Source of the DNA: Echinometra lucunter
Taxonomy: Eukaryota > Echinodermata > Echinoidea > Camarodonta > Echinometridae
Direction: 5' to 3'
NCBI GenBank assembly: GCA_029962745.1
Contig: CM057154.1
Coordinates: 33,232,424-33,296,423 of the forward strand
DNA: 64,000 nucleotides
Of the stretch, positions 10,187 to 23,000 are shown one piece after another. A model generated the notes under the pieces. That model was not told where the DNA came from. It ran no database searches and saw nothing but the letters and a program-made list of their open reading frames with translations. The translations under genes were made by a program, and so were the position numbers. Within the stretch, counting starts at the first letter, position 1. Each line of letters begins with the position of its first letter.

Positions 10187-10592
10187 AAAACCCATTCGTG
10201 ACAGAGGTCCACATTTTGTGGTTTGGCCTAATATCTTTTGATGCAAAGCCCTAAAAATCATACCAAATACATGAGCAGAAAGAGCAAAAAATTCTACACA
10301 AACTGCCCATTTTGGTTGCGTTAATATTCGTTTGATGCTGAAATTTTTTAAAGGAAAATAAGCATTAAAATCCTTAAATTGGCAATGTGATAGAAAGTCT
10401 AAAATCACCTTTTCCCCTGCAAATTGGCAACTTTTTGACTTATCATAATTTCTGTCAATTTATATTCATTTCAGATACATGATGTTTTATAAGAAAAATG
10501 TAGCAATAAAATAAAAATGTTGGTGTTGCCAATTTGAAGAATAAAAGCTGATCAAATTAGGCTTTAAATAATTCCTGTCACGAATGGGTTAA
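10187..10592. mobile_element. TTAA-flanked MITE family 1, copy 2 (inverted)
   Basis: Same element as 4739-5155 in the opposite orientation, about 406 bp, with terminal CCCATTCGTGACAG. The left TTAA has decayed to AAAA; the right end keeps GGGTTAA. It lies between the two genes. Confidence 0.85.
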
Positions 10593-13500
10593 AACAGGAA
10601 TCATATCTACATGTACACTGTACAAACAAAAGTTACTCGAAAAAGACAAAGAGAAAGAAAACGAGAAAGAAAACGAGAGACAAAAGAATAATTCCTACAG
10701 AAAAGAAAGTTATATCACTGTCTAAGATCACAATCTTGATATCAATATAAACTTATTCTCCTTGAATAAAAAACCCCAAATAAAATAATGAGACTTGACA
10801 GGGTTTGATTGTAGTTTACGTCAGGAGACATACTGCGTGAAGCATAGAATCTCTCCCATCGGTTTTATTCAATACAATTAATAGAGTGCCACAGGTTTTC
10901 TCCTCTACACCATCGTACGTAGACAATAAAAAACAAAAAGGAAAATAAAGAACAACAAAGAAATCAGCACACGCTGATATACAATACAGCATCATGCAAT
11001 GTGTACCCATGGTTTAGCTGTATAATGCTCATAGACAAAGGTGATGCACAAACAACTTTCCTGGAGGGAGGAAAATTAGCTTCAGCTAAAAAAAAAGGTG
11101 CTGTGATAAGGTGAAATTTTGACAATAAAAATCAAAAGTCTGAGGTTTTTCAGGTGCAATTTATCAAGGACGAGAGAATTCTTGTAATACATATAGTATA
11201 TACACTGTTATTTCTCCTTTATATGTACAGGACTACTGTAAGAGGGAAAAGTCTTCATATCCTCTTTTTCTCAATAAAAAAAACACTTCTTTAAAATACA
11301 TATTGCAAGAGAGAAAATAAATTTAAGCTTAATTGAGAACTACCCCAATGTACATCTATATCTGTTGTGTATACATCTCATCTGCTCCTTTCTCAAGCAT
11401 TTTTTCTTTGCCAATAAAAGGAGAGAAAAAACAAGCTGTAAGATTACATGAAATGTTCTTTCCTCACACCCGCTACCAAAACTTCTTTTCAAATGGAAAT
11501 GTTACGATTTTCCTTAAAATACATTCTCTCATTTTCTCAACTTCTTAAAAACAAAGCACCATGTTCTTGTTGTTAGGACAGTACTAAATAATACCCTCCA
11601 ACATTCTATCTGTAAATGCCTCATCTTCAATACTTGTTCTTTCTTTGTTGCTTCAAAAATGAATTGTAAACTGGATAGCATTGCACTTTTAGACTTAAAA
11701 AGTAGAAAGAGAAATATCCAAACAGATTTGGCACCTCTTTCTCCCTCTGGTTATATTTCTCAAATAAACCTTGTAAATAATATTAAATGAGAGGAGGTAG
11801 AGTAAGATGGGACTTTGTAAATGCAATAAGGCATTAAATCCATGGGCTTGTGTCCTTGTTTGGCCAAACTATCCACATTACAGACACTACACTATAGAAA
11901 AAAGTACATCAAATTTTGTCTGTTGGAGCCAAAACGGGGTTACCTAATATAAAATGAATTGTGTTAATAACATCCTTCAGACCTTAAACAAATGATCTGC
12001 TCAAAGACAGAACATAACTCGTCTCAAACAATTTCAAACAGAATTAATACAGCTCTTATAACAGATATGTGTTTACACTTGCAGCACACTTCTGAATTTC
12101 AACATAGTTTCCGACTACTTTTCATGTTAGTTTGCATTGCCAAGTATCACATGACTTTAAAAACTCCCATGTCCCAGATGGCACTTGCCTGTAATTGTAT
12201 TTGACAAATTGGATATGCACAAGATACTCTTAACTTGGAGTCTTGGCAGAACAAGATCACAGTAATTTTCAGGAAATCAAATATGGCTGTTCCTTTAAAA
12301 TATGACACGTATCACGTCTTGCTCATAAAACTACTACAAAAAATAAAAACGATAGGATCTTTCTGGGCAAGCTCAAGGTATAAACTAAAAGAAATACCAA
12401 ATCTGAAATAGAATCTTTAAAAATGTACAAATCCTCAAGATATTGATTGCTTACAGTGGTTCAAAGATAGGTACCAACAAATCAAACTCTTTGAAGTTTA
12501 CAATAAACTCTTTTTCCACTTAAAAAGCTACTATAAAAATGCTGTATACATATACAAGAGTACACATACCATTTCACATGTGTACATTCTTTCTATATAA
12601 ACTCAAAACAAAGATAGGGTTTTAAAAGTACTATGTCAAATGCAACATGAATTTATACACGATAAACTTAGTTAGCTAGGACTATTGTCAGCCAAAAGGT
12701 GCTATGATTATCTCTGTCCATGACTTTATAATTCAATGAAACCTTATCTCTGTCCCATTAGTGCAGTACTGATGTCTTAACATACTCGTTTCATTGTGGT
12801 TTTTTTTGTGATATGCTTTGTTATGGTCATCACAAAATTACTGGTTTCAAACTATGAAGACACAATTCATCACTGTTTGGTTCTCTATTGAATGACTCCT
12901 ACTTGGTCAGTCACATTTATATCATTATTCTTTTTTTTGAATAGTTAAGAATTTAACATTAAATTCTGCTTAATAGGATAGAATTAACATTTGCTTTATA
13001 CACACACATATCATAAAATCAACTTGATTTAATTCTCCTAAAATATTTTCATTAATATAGTCAGACCTCCAATATAACATTTTGATCGCTATTTAGTTAC
13101 CATAAAAAGTCAATCACGAATATTTCAAAACAAGTAAAGGAAAATATCACAAATCATATTCTGCAAAAATCTCATACTTCAAAATTTATTATATTAAAAT
13201 GCCATGCTATATGTAGCTTAGCTTTGAATTTCCATTCAACATTCAGTTTGGTCATCACATTATGGTGTGGCAGGAGTAAATCAAAGAGAATGACAAAATG
13301 TGAAAAAAATCTTAATTCAAAATCAAAATCTTACCCAATCAAACTTTACACATTAGTTTGAAAAAAGTTAAACAGTAGCTTAATACATGAATAGTAACTC
13401 TATTCATTCCAAGATCATTATCTAAAAAACTGGAATATACATGTTCTGTTTGTATTTCTTGAATATAACTACCGATTTTGTCATAGAAATATGGTTAAAA

Positions 13501-14872
13501 CAATGCATTATTTTGAAATAAACAAAACAAGTGCATGTATCATACCTAATATGAAGCCTATTCATAACCTTCCAAGCTCTGAAATATTACTACTTATGGA
13601 TGTAAACACACCCCTAATCAGAGAACTGTATCAATGTCTTCCAAATACCCAGTCACTTGACAGATATTTCAGCAACAATCCAACCCCCTAAAAAATGATA
13701 AGAATGATCCAATGTGTCAAGCCTCTGTCTGTGACAAAATCATGCCAAACTTGGCTGGGGGTGGGGTGGGGTGGGGTGGGAATTTGAATCAAACAAAAGA
13801 TATATATCTCTCATTTTTTTCTTTGGTACTGAAAAGAAAATGACAACACCTCTCTGATATTCATTTGTGATAACTTTTACAAGAGAAGGACATGAAAAGT
13901 GGGCTTCACAACACAACAGCTGTTCAAGTGAAATTGAAGGTAATGCAAACATGACCTTTGACCTTCCCTTCCTACAGGAACAAGGTGATAAACTTATCAA
14001 TAACTCATCCATAATTTTCATTTTCATTATCAGTTCTTGTATAATGTATAATCAATTCATGACATAATTCTCCCCCTCCCCTTGCTCTTTCATACTAGTA
14101 TAACACATTTGAATTTGACTTTTGAACTTTGAACCCATCCCACTCCAAATAAAACTCTACATATTCAGGCACACACATATATATACCTGTTGAACAATAA
14201 TCATAAAATCTATAATCTTGAAGTAATCTATATTTGATGTATATAATCAACAAATAACTCTGATTAAATTAGGTATTTTCTCTCTCTCTCTCTCTCTCAC
14301 TTTCTCTCACTCTGACTGCAACACACAATGATTTTTTTTCGTAACCATGTTGACGTGTGATATGGCTGGTCACAGTTGTACGGGCTATCCTGCAAAAGCT
14401 TCATATTTTTGTACAATAATCTCAATCATTTCCATTACACTATATACATATGATAATGTGAACTATCACACAAGTAGGTTTAAATTTCAAATTTATCCAC
14501 ACAAAGTCATAAAAGCAGAGGCAGACAATTGATAATTTAAATATTTGGTCAAATGATATAAAATTCTTAGCTGCAATATTCTGCAGGATAGCCATACATG
14601 ATTACAAACAAGTGCTTTATACACCCATTACAAAATAAATGAACAAAACTAATTTCATAACTATATGAGCTGCTTTCAACGTAGAGTGTGCCGCGTGTAA
14701 TCTGCATTCAAGAAATAGAAATCAAAGTGTATTTTTTCCCGATGTTTTTCCAGTTATAAATCATCTTTTCTAAGTATCAAAGATTATTCCCCACATCAAA
14801 TGACAAAAGCAAAACTATTTCCTTTTCAAGATTCAATGACTCAATCAAGTATACGTTTGTATTTTTTTAAAT
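10593..14872. other. AT-rich intergenic DNA, no gene seen
   Basis: No exon, conserved protein segment or RNA gene could be supported on either strand. It contains an isolated gtcagacctccaatataac motif at about 13062, similar to a Tigger-type end, and a (CT)n run at about 14279-14299. Confidence 0.5.
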
Positions 14873-15291
14873 TTAACCCATAGAGGTACAGCGTCTCCTT
14901 TAGGAGATGCTTTTGCAGTATCTGTTGGTACAGAATGTTGGGCAGTACATATTATACATGAGCAGAAAGAGAAAAAAATTAAATGAAAAACTTGAGCCCA
15001 TTCCCAACGCCGTATGGTGTGGCATTCTCGAATTAGATCAGTTTAATTGTAACTAATCATTATACTCTTTAAATCGGCAACACTGTGAATTATATATCAT
15101 CACTATTTCTGTGTTCGAAGTGGCAATTTCTGATTAAATTTTACAATTGTAATTCATTCTGGTTCATGTTATATCCATAATTATTTTTTTCAAACTGTGT
15201 AGGCGTGGGAAAAAATAAATGTTGTTGCCAATTTGAAGATTGAAGATGATTAATTCAGACCTCCAGAAAGCTCTGTACTGCTATGGGTTAA
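14873..15291. mobile_element. TTAA-flanked MITE family 2 (419 bp), relative of family 1
   Basis: Ends TTAACCCATAGAGGTACAG and, reverse-complemented, TTAACCCATAGCAGTACAG. The interior shares landmarks with family 1 (agcagaaagag, gttgccaatttgaaga, similar length) but is strongly diverged, so it is a sister family. No coding capacity. Confidence 0.75.
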
Positions 15292-16401
15292 CAGCTACAT
15301 TCCAGATCATTTGAATCCATGTATCAATAGAATAATGATGGAGGCTATAACTATCCCAAACTACTTATTTAGCTGTTACAGTTTGTTTTTTTTTAAATAC
15401 CAGTAATTTAATGAAATACATAGACAATGAAACCCCATGAAACTAGAACTGTTATCTATCAAACATCATTGGATTAAAAGTACATGTGAGATATCATGGA
15501 TATGATATTGTGATAGATAATTAAGATAGATAATTGTGAGTGCAATACAATTTTAATTTCATTATGCATTTGTCTATCTCTAAAGAAAAAAAAAAAAGGA
15601 CCAAGAAAATTAGGCGCCTGCGCCATTGTTTTGTTGTTGCTGCATAGCGATGTTAGAGCTTTGGCGAGCCCCTTTAAAGAAGCACGATGAGGAGGAACAA
15701 GAACTTAACGAAACCAAAGGTTGGAATAATATATAATGATGTATTTTCATAGCGCATTTTCCATATGCATGTTCAAATGCGCTTTACAATGAAATCATTT
15801 TTACAGAACAAGAGTTTTTATACACTTTTTGAAGACACTGAGGGACTGTCAGTTGCAGGGAGTTTGGTGTAGTAGATTCCACAGTTTGGGAGCAGCAGGC
15901 TAGAATGCTCTGTCACCAAGTGTGGCCAGCATGAATATGTTCAAGATTTAGAACTGTAGATAAGCATCTGTTGCGATTTCAATCACATCCTAATAAGGGG
16001 ATCAATTAGAATAAATGTTTAAGTGTGATATACTGTTTATAATGTCCGTTGTTAAAGAGCTGCATGTTACAGTTTTCTGACTCCACATGCCATGCATCTC
16101 ATGTTGCGTAGTTTCTGATGCGTCCTCTCCCTCTGCCCCAACCAACCTCTCCCTTTCCCCCTCCCCTCCTTAGTCATTCTAACAGTCTTCATCAACTTCC
16201 AATGTCTTCAAGAAAGGTAGAGGTTGAGATGTATCACCAAACTACAAGCTAGAGCAATCACATTCCAAGGGTGAACTGCCAAAAACTGTCTTCAAGAACG
16301 GACAAGATGTAATAAAATCAAAAGCTTGAGGAAACTGCATTCCAATTTCTCAACCAGTCTTCTTGATGCATTCAATGTAATGTCATGTCCCCCCTCTCTC
16401 A
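15292..16401. other. Intergenic DNA with dispersed-repeat fragment
   Basis: About 15735-15950 has the look of a common marine-invertebrate dispersed repeat: tagcgcattttcc..., aatgcgctttacaatg, then ttccacagtttgggagcagcaggc and gctctgtcaccaag. Just before it is a small GC-richer island with a 28-codon ORF. Otherwise nothing is recognised. Confidence 0.4.
15650..15736 (+). CDS. Possible small ORF, 28 codons, function unknown
   Basis: ATG at about 15650 opens a short frame with a protein-like composition: MLELWRAPLKKHDEEEQELN followed by ETKGWNNI and TAA. The frame is open upstream to about 15614 (APAPLFCCCC). It is an island of higher GC in AT-rich DNA. No homolog is recognised and splice-like borders are weak. 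It could be chance or part of an old repeat. Confidence 0.15.
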   Translation: MLELWRAPLKKHDEEEQELNETKGWNNI

Positions 16402-16609
16402 TCATTGGTAGTGCCATTCCTCTTGCTTGAAGTTGATAGCAGGGGGGGGGGGGGGGGTGATACGAGGTCCTGATGACAGGTAATGTGGGGCAGGTGGGAG
16501 GAGAAGGTATATCAAAGGGTGAATCCTTGGTTGAGGGTAGGGGTTGGATGATGTATGTTGTGCTAGCTCTCTTGGGCCACGCCTCTGCTCTTGTAATACA
16601 TGCCAGTAG
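16402..16609 (-). CDS. Candidate 3'-terminal coding exon, unknown gene
   Basis: Read on the - strand, a strong acceptor (tttttttttactttcccttcag) precedes an open frame that starts YWHVLQEQRRGPRELAQH, continues proline-rich (IHPLIYLLLPPAPHYL) through a C16 run and ends AINFKQEEWHYQ and TGA at 16402-16404. The homopolymer makes the last part uncertain. A second frame from the same acceptor gives a short ending TGMYYKSRGVAQES and TAG. No family is recognised. It would be compatible in phase with the candidate at 20486-20563. Confidence 0.25.
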
Positions 16610-19061
16610 CTGAAGGGAAAGTAAAAAAAAAAGACAAGATAAGTAATAAAAATTGCAGAAAAAAAGAAATTAATTTGAAAATATTGTTGAGGAGAAGAGT
16701 TAAATTATTAGAGAATGGTTTACTTTAAAATATCCTAAATAACAAATAAATTGCAATGAATATTAACCTACTGTAAAGAACAACTGATGACACTATCAAA
16801 CAAAATTACCTAGCTATCACTGCATGCATACATATATTCATTAGGTGTAAAAGGCTAGTAAGTTTAATCTTGTTACTCAAAGATTCATTGTATGTTTTTT
16901 AGAAATAAATATTTTTTAGCTTTTCCAGACATTACATCATATATAATTAATGATTATTATTATCCAAACATTTCACAAATATTGCTATCAGTCTGACAAT
17001 CCAAATTCCACAGATATTTAGAATTCTATTGGCAAAATGCTGTTAAGCATAATATTTCTTTTCCATCTTCGGACTTTTCAAATTATTTGAAAGTTTAATA
17101 ATAACCAAAGTCTCTGTCATATCTATGATATCATGGTACACAGTTTGGAAATATCATGCATTCTACATCAAAGAAATGAAATAATATGCTATTCTCATGC
17201 AAAAACACCTAATACAATCATGCTACATAACATCACAATACAGTCACATCATGTGAATGCGCAAGAGAGGAGATGAGAAGAATTTAAGGCAATTCTCCCT
17301 ATCGCATACAGCTCTCCGAACCCCAACGCTGGTGGCGCTCTAATCTGAGGCCCGTAAACAGTCAAATTATCTATGCAGAAATTCTTCTGATGAAAAATCA
17401 CTTTACAGTGCTGAAGATTTGATTTCTGTTATGCACAAAGATAACCAAGGCCATAATTAAATGTGTGCTATGAAGGTAGTATCAATAGCTCTTATAGGTT
17501 AATATCTGCTACTAGTATATGCAAGAGGGAGAATCGGGAACAAATATACTACAAAACTGTACATTTTGTAGAACTCCAGAAAAGGATGTCAAATATAAAA
17601 TCAACATTATTATTTGAATAAAAATTGTACCTTGAAAGATGAAAATGCTCATTTTGTAATGGTTATGGTATGATCAGAATACCTGTGAAATCCTAAAATT
17701 ACATAGGTATTATCAAAAAGCATTCTCTTTCTTAGGAGTTTGATTTGAAATTTCACTCATGTTAAAATATTGCCCATACTGTAATGATTATGCAAGTTTG
17801 CTATGCACAGAATACTAGATAATTTGTCGACTCTGCAAAAGAGAAATAAAATCCCTGTAAATCTTAACAAACAGAATAATAAGGATAAAGAGGTGATGAC
17901 TGAGGTTGAGTGTCTGTGTTTTAACCTGTTGACTACTGAATTCTCAAATATCCATGGGTTTAATACAGGGGCCACCCGGCTCCAGAAGATAATGGATTAA
18001 AGAGTTCACATTACACAATAAGTGGGATCTTTCTATGTAGGTAGGAAACCATCATACAATGTGCTAAACATAAATACGTCCTGTCATCCTTCTGTTAGGG
18101 CAACAAAAATGGCAATAGATTGTGAGAACACATGTATGTGTTTCTTTCTACTCAGGCATCTGGTGTATTTGTTTAAGAACCCTAATTTAAAATTATTGAG
18201 CCAAACCCACAAAATATGGAATATTGATGAGAATGAGCAACTTTTCATAAAGCTATGCCTATTCTCTAAAACAAAACAGGGGGCCTGCAAAGAAGAGCTT
18301 CTGAATTTTTTTATTCAAAAGCTGAAATTCACTTCATTGCAAATCTAACTATGGCAGTAAGCCCAGGTAAACTATGAAAGCAGTAATTACATAGATATAC
18401 ACAGGTGGGACAAGCCACAGTCAAGACTAAGCAAATTACAATAATACGCATCTGAACAAATATATCACAATCTATATAAGATCCACATTAAGTCATGCAA
18501 AGCTTTGAGGAAAAAATGAAAGCAAGAGGAAAAGAACATCTTAGAATAGATTAAAGAGCTAACAGAACATTTTGATAAACCTAACGGAAAAAAAAGCCTT
18601 TTTAAAATCTAAAAATAAAAAAAAAAAATTAAAAAAAATCTTCGAAACTCCTAAACACTGTTAGTCACAACCTTCCCTCAAATTTAGATATATCTACTTT
18701 AAACCTCCTTGACTTGAATGTAACCACTCAAAAAAAACATCCATAACAATCTAGAGATTAAATTGAAATATACTGGTGCACATCATATAGTCTAACTTAA
18801 GGGCCACAAAAGGAGATAAAAATCATAAAACTAACCATACAGATGTATTGCCAAAATGCAGCACAAATAGTTCACATAAAACAAAAACAACAACAATACA
18901 AAGGAAATCATCCAAGGAATGCCTAATCAGTTGAATTTCAATTGAAATCATTGTTTTCAAAACTCCACATTGGAAACTTGTGAATCTTGAAGAGTATGCA
19001 CTCAAACTTTGGTTCAATGAAATGAATTGTTGAAAAACATTTTCAAAATAATTGCAAACTA
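16610..19061. other. AT-rich intergenic DNA, no recognised gene
   Basis: Only one small TTAA element (17921-18000) and short open frames without family resemblance were seen. Fragments such as gctggtggcgctctaatctg (about 17328) look like dispersed-repeat remnants. Confidence 0.4.
17921..18000. mobile_element. 80-bp TTAA-bounded miniature element, copy B
   Basis: Begins TTAACCTGTTGACTACTGAA and ends AATGGATTAA. The interior CCATGGGTTTAATACA and CCACCCGGCTCCAG aligns with copy A at 4447-4527 at nearly the same length. No coding capacity. Confidence 0.65.
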
Positions 19062-19065
19062 GATG

Positions 19066-20013
19066 AATCTTCGACCACGCGTGGTCGAACTTTATGCCTC
19101 CGCCATTACCAAATCAGAAAGAAATGGCACTTCATGTTGATTTATTTTCATTTATACAATGACATCTTTGACCTTGACCTTTGACCTTGTGACCTCAAAT
19201 CTACTCAGATCACTGTCTCTCCCATATGCATACATGTGCTAAGTTTGAGGTTGATCGGTCGAATGGTTGTTGAGTTATTGTGAAAACAAACCATTTCTAT
19301 GTACATAATGACCTCTAAGAGCTTTGACCTTTGACCTTGTGACCCCCAAATCTGATCAGATCATTGTCCCTTCCATGTGCATACATGAGCCAAGTTTGAA
19401 GCCAATCTGTCAAATGGTTCTTAAGTTATCGCGAGAACGAACCATTTGTATGTGTATTATTACCTCTATGACCTTGACCTTTGACCTTGAGACCCCAAAA
19501 TCTAATCAGATCATTGTCTCTCCCATATGCATACAAGTGCTAAGTCTGAGGTTGATCGGTCAAATGGTTGTTGAGTTATGGTGAAAACGAACCATTTCTA
19601 TGTACATAATGACCTCTATGACCTTTGACCTTGTGACCCCAAAATCTAATCAGATCATTGTCCCTTCCATGTGCATACATGAGCCAAGTTTGAAGCCAAT
19701 CTGTCAAATGGTTCTTAAGTTATCGCGAGAACGAGCCATTTTTATGTGTATTATTACCTCTATGACCTTGACCTTGGACCTTGAGACTCCAAAATCTAAT
19801 CAGATCATTGTCCCTCCCATATGCATACCTGAGCCAAGTTTGAAGTTGATCCATCGAACGGTTCTTAAGTTATCGCGAGAACGAAAACGGGACGGATGGA
19901 CGGACGGACAGACGGACGGACGGACGTACGGACGGACGGACGGACGGACGGACGGACGGACGACCCGAAAACATAATGCCTCCGGCAACCACCTACGGTG
20001 GGCGGAGGCATAA
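19066..20013. repeat. Composite repeat: about 146-bp tandem units with TGACCT sites, bounded by CCTCCGCC inverted ends
   Basis: Starts with a perfect 20-bp palindrome (half TTCGACCACG, 19070-19089) followed by tttatgcctccgcca. It then holds about six units with gacctttgaccttgtgaccc, aatctaatcagatcattgtc and gttatcgcgagaacga. It ends with a GACG microsatellite (about 19895-19962) and a hairpin atgcctccgg...cggaggcat (19976-20011). The edges TTTATGCCTCCGCC and GGGCGGAGGCATAAA are inverted copies, so the whole block behaves as one mobile unit. Confidence 0.8.
19895..19962. repeat. (GGAC)n microsatellite
   Basis: A run of ggac/gacg tetranucleotides with a few interruptions, just before the 3' hairpin of the composite repeat. 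Confidence 0.9.
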
Positions 20014-23000
20014 AAATCTTGTTCCATGCAAAAATAAACTTTATGTTTTACAATCAAATACAGGCTAGTATTCTTTTACATGTAAGCTCGACAAATATAG
20101 TTTCTGTGAAAGATAAAAAAAAATGTTTGAACATTTAATTCTGATAAGCATTTTGCGATTTTCCTTTGCTTTAGTTTGAGATATTTCTCTCATAGTGAAA
20201 TTGTTTCTCCATCACTTTCCCAGAACAATCTCGGAAAATTTCTTCTTTTCTCTATGGCAAAATCATTCAGTTTAAAAAGAGGTTTCAATTTATTTGTAAC
20301 AAAAGAAAAGTTGGGTGGGGCAGTGATGCATCATTTATGGTAAAGAGTGGATAACACGAACAAAATTATAAATGTAAGAAAGGAAAAAGATGGAAGGACA
20401 AATAGTATACCACGCACCTTACCAACAAATGACAAAGTCACATATCATCACAATGAACAATCACAAGATAACAACGGACAGTTACCCAGATTGTATTGGT
20501 GTGTAGCCCTTCTCACGCAGCAAGGGGGCTCCCAGTGCGTGATTCAATTGTGGCTTTAGGGGGCTTGCATCAGAAACATACAAGTAAGACTTCACAGTTC
20601 CTCCATATCAATCCATTTGTTGGGTGAAATCAGGATTTCAACATTCAACTTTTATCACTAAACTTGTCACTAAATTCTGTATCTTATCCCAGTTTTCTTT
20701 TCATAGCTGTTTTGTTGATCATTTCACTTGATTTCTTAGGAATTTGTTAGAAATTAAACACATGGAATTCCAAAAATTGGCTTCACCCTTGTGTCTGCTA
20801 TTGCATTAAACATAAACAGTCTGTTGTTAAAGACACCATAATGTAACATATAATTACAGTGAGTCACCATTTTAAACTATCACCCAAAATATGCTCCAAG
20901 ACCATTTCAACTTTGGTCAGTTCTGTTGAAGAACATGTACACATAGGACAAGTATGTCACAATGACCATCACAATCAACTTCCAACTTCAAAGAACAAAT
21001 CCCTCAAACAATGAATATTGCATAAGACATAACTGTAATAAAACTATTACATTAGTAATGATATTCCTATCATTTTTGTTTAATAGTTTGGTGTAGAATA
21101 CTTCTTCCATGGGTACACATTGCCGTCTTCAAGGAAAGAAAAAAAAGAAATTAGAAAACGAAGTGCCGGTAACTATTCAAACTGAAACCTAATTATCTTT
21201 GATCTTAAAAACCTACAGCCTCCGAATTAAATACAACACTGAAAGTATTTTACACAAACAACAAAAAATCTGAGACATTTTTTTTTTCTTGATAGCATAC
21301 GTATTAAAAAAAAAAAGAACAGAGACACAATCAGGCATTAAGAAATTAGTTGTGCTACATCGGCAATAGGAAAGAGTTCTTCAACTTTACATAATTTGCT
21401 TTTGTTTTCTTTTTTTTTTTTACATTTCACATCAATTACATACAATTTCAAGACAACATTTTATTTCTTTTTCACTAAAAATATTGTAGCAAATATAGGT
21501 GCCTAGCAAAATATTCAAACAGTACAGATTTAAAAAAAAAAAAAAAAAAAACCACACACAAAGTTTAAAGGTCTAAAGTTTCTAATCAAGAAAAGATAAA
21601 ATAGTCCGTGTGGGAAGTTGCACTTTCCTCACATGTTTCATTGGCCTAAAAGAAAAGAAGAATACAAGCCAAAGTGTGTCTTAAGTCATGGAACATCAAC
21701 ATTACAAAGAAAGAAGATTTGTTTTCTAGATAAAAATTACATATAACCTTCAATATAAATAGTCTATTTTTCCTAGTTGTGAGAATCGGAAAAAAAAAAG
21801 AGATAGAGGGAGAGAAAAAAGCGGTTTTGTTGAAAAAGTGACTACCAGTACTAGATATAAGCTTGCTTGGGTGCAGATATACACTCATATTAACTCTTCA
21901 TTCTTTCATAATTCTTTTGTATACTATTATTATTACTCAAGTAAGCTACATACACAAGTGATAGCACTGTGCGTTCTTATTTATATTATTCCAACATGAA
22001 ATCTTCAAAAGTGCAAATTTGTAGTATACAAAGCAAAAGAGAATCAAACTTCCACAAATGGTTATATACCTACGTTGTTTCTCTATAATTCATCAATTCA
22101 AACCTTTGTTAGTATAATTATGTAAACAAAAAGAAGAAAATATGCACACAAGGTTAGTGGTTACATCTCTATAAAAACATACAATTTATCTCCCTTTTTT
22201 TTGTGGTTTCTTTTTCATACAAGTTAGCAATTCATTGTACCTTTAGGTGATAAATACACAATATTTATCATCATCATGATTACAAATAAGTGATCTCTAA
22301 TGACCACATGCTAATGACATATATACTCATATCCCCTTCATTTCTTACACCATATCATTGTATAAAGCCATGCACCATTGAAAACAAACCTTCATTTTTA
22401 TCCCTCAACTATTCTACATCCAGGCATTTCTTGAAAAGGGTTATATATATTTTGTGCACAGCACGATTTGCAATCGTCATCATTCAAAGCAAATAAATCC
22501 CATGATTTGACTACCTGCGTCTTCCCCTGAACAACATATATTCAAACTTAATTTTTTTTTTCTTTTTCCATATAGTAGCACACTCATTAATTTTGCATTT
22601 ACATGTACAAAGATTATTCCATTTTCTCTCTTATTACACACACACACACACAGACATACTCTCACTAAGCATGTCTAGCACAAGACTAAAAAAATTTTTT
22701 AAAAAGAAGATATTTTTCTGTAATAATGTTTGTTTTACATAGCTTAAATATTCACACAAAAAGATGCAATGGTTTGACTCCAATTTTGTAGTTTTGATAG
22801 AAAACGCAAAATGCCAAACCTTGTAAAATAAGAAGTAAAATTCACAATACAGAATGCACATATATTTGGATTCCAACCACCGGCCAGGTCTGTCTACAAT
22901 GTCAAAAGTACTAAAATATTGATTAACAAGTTCTCATGAAATTTCCTTTGTTTACTGATATGATAGCATGAGTGATGACCAATAAGAATACATACCTACA

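Noticed and set aside
19324..20057. ORFs with repeated FDLVTPKSDQIIVPSMCI-like units
   Set aside because: Protein-like periodicity comes from the tandem DNA repeat; the same block is non-coding and degenerate at 45388-46326.
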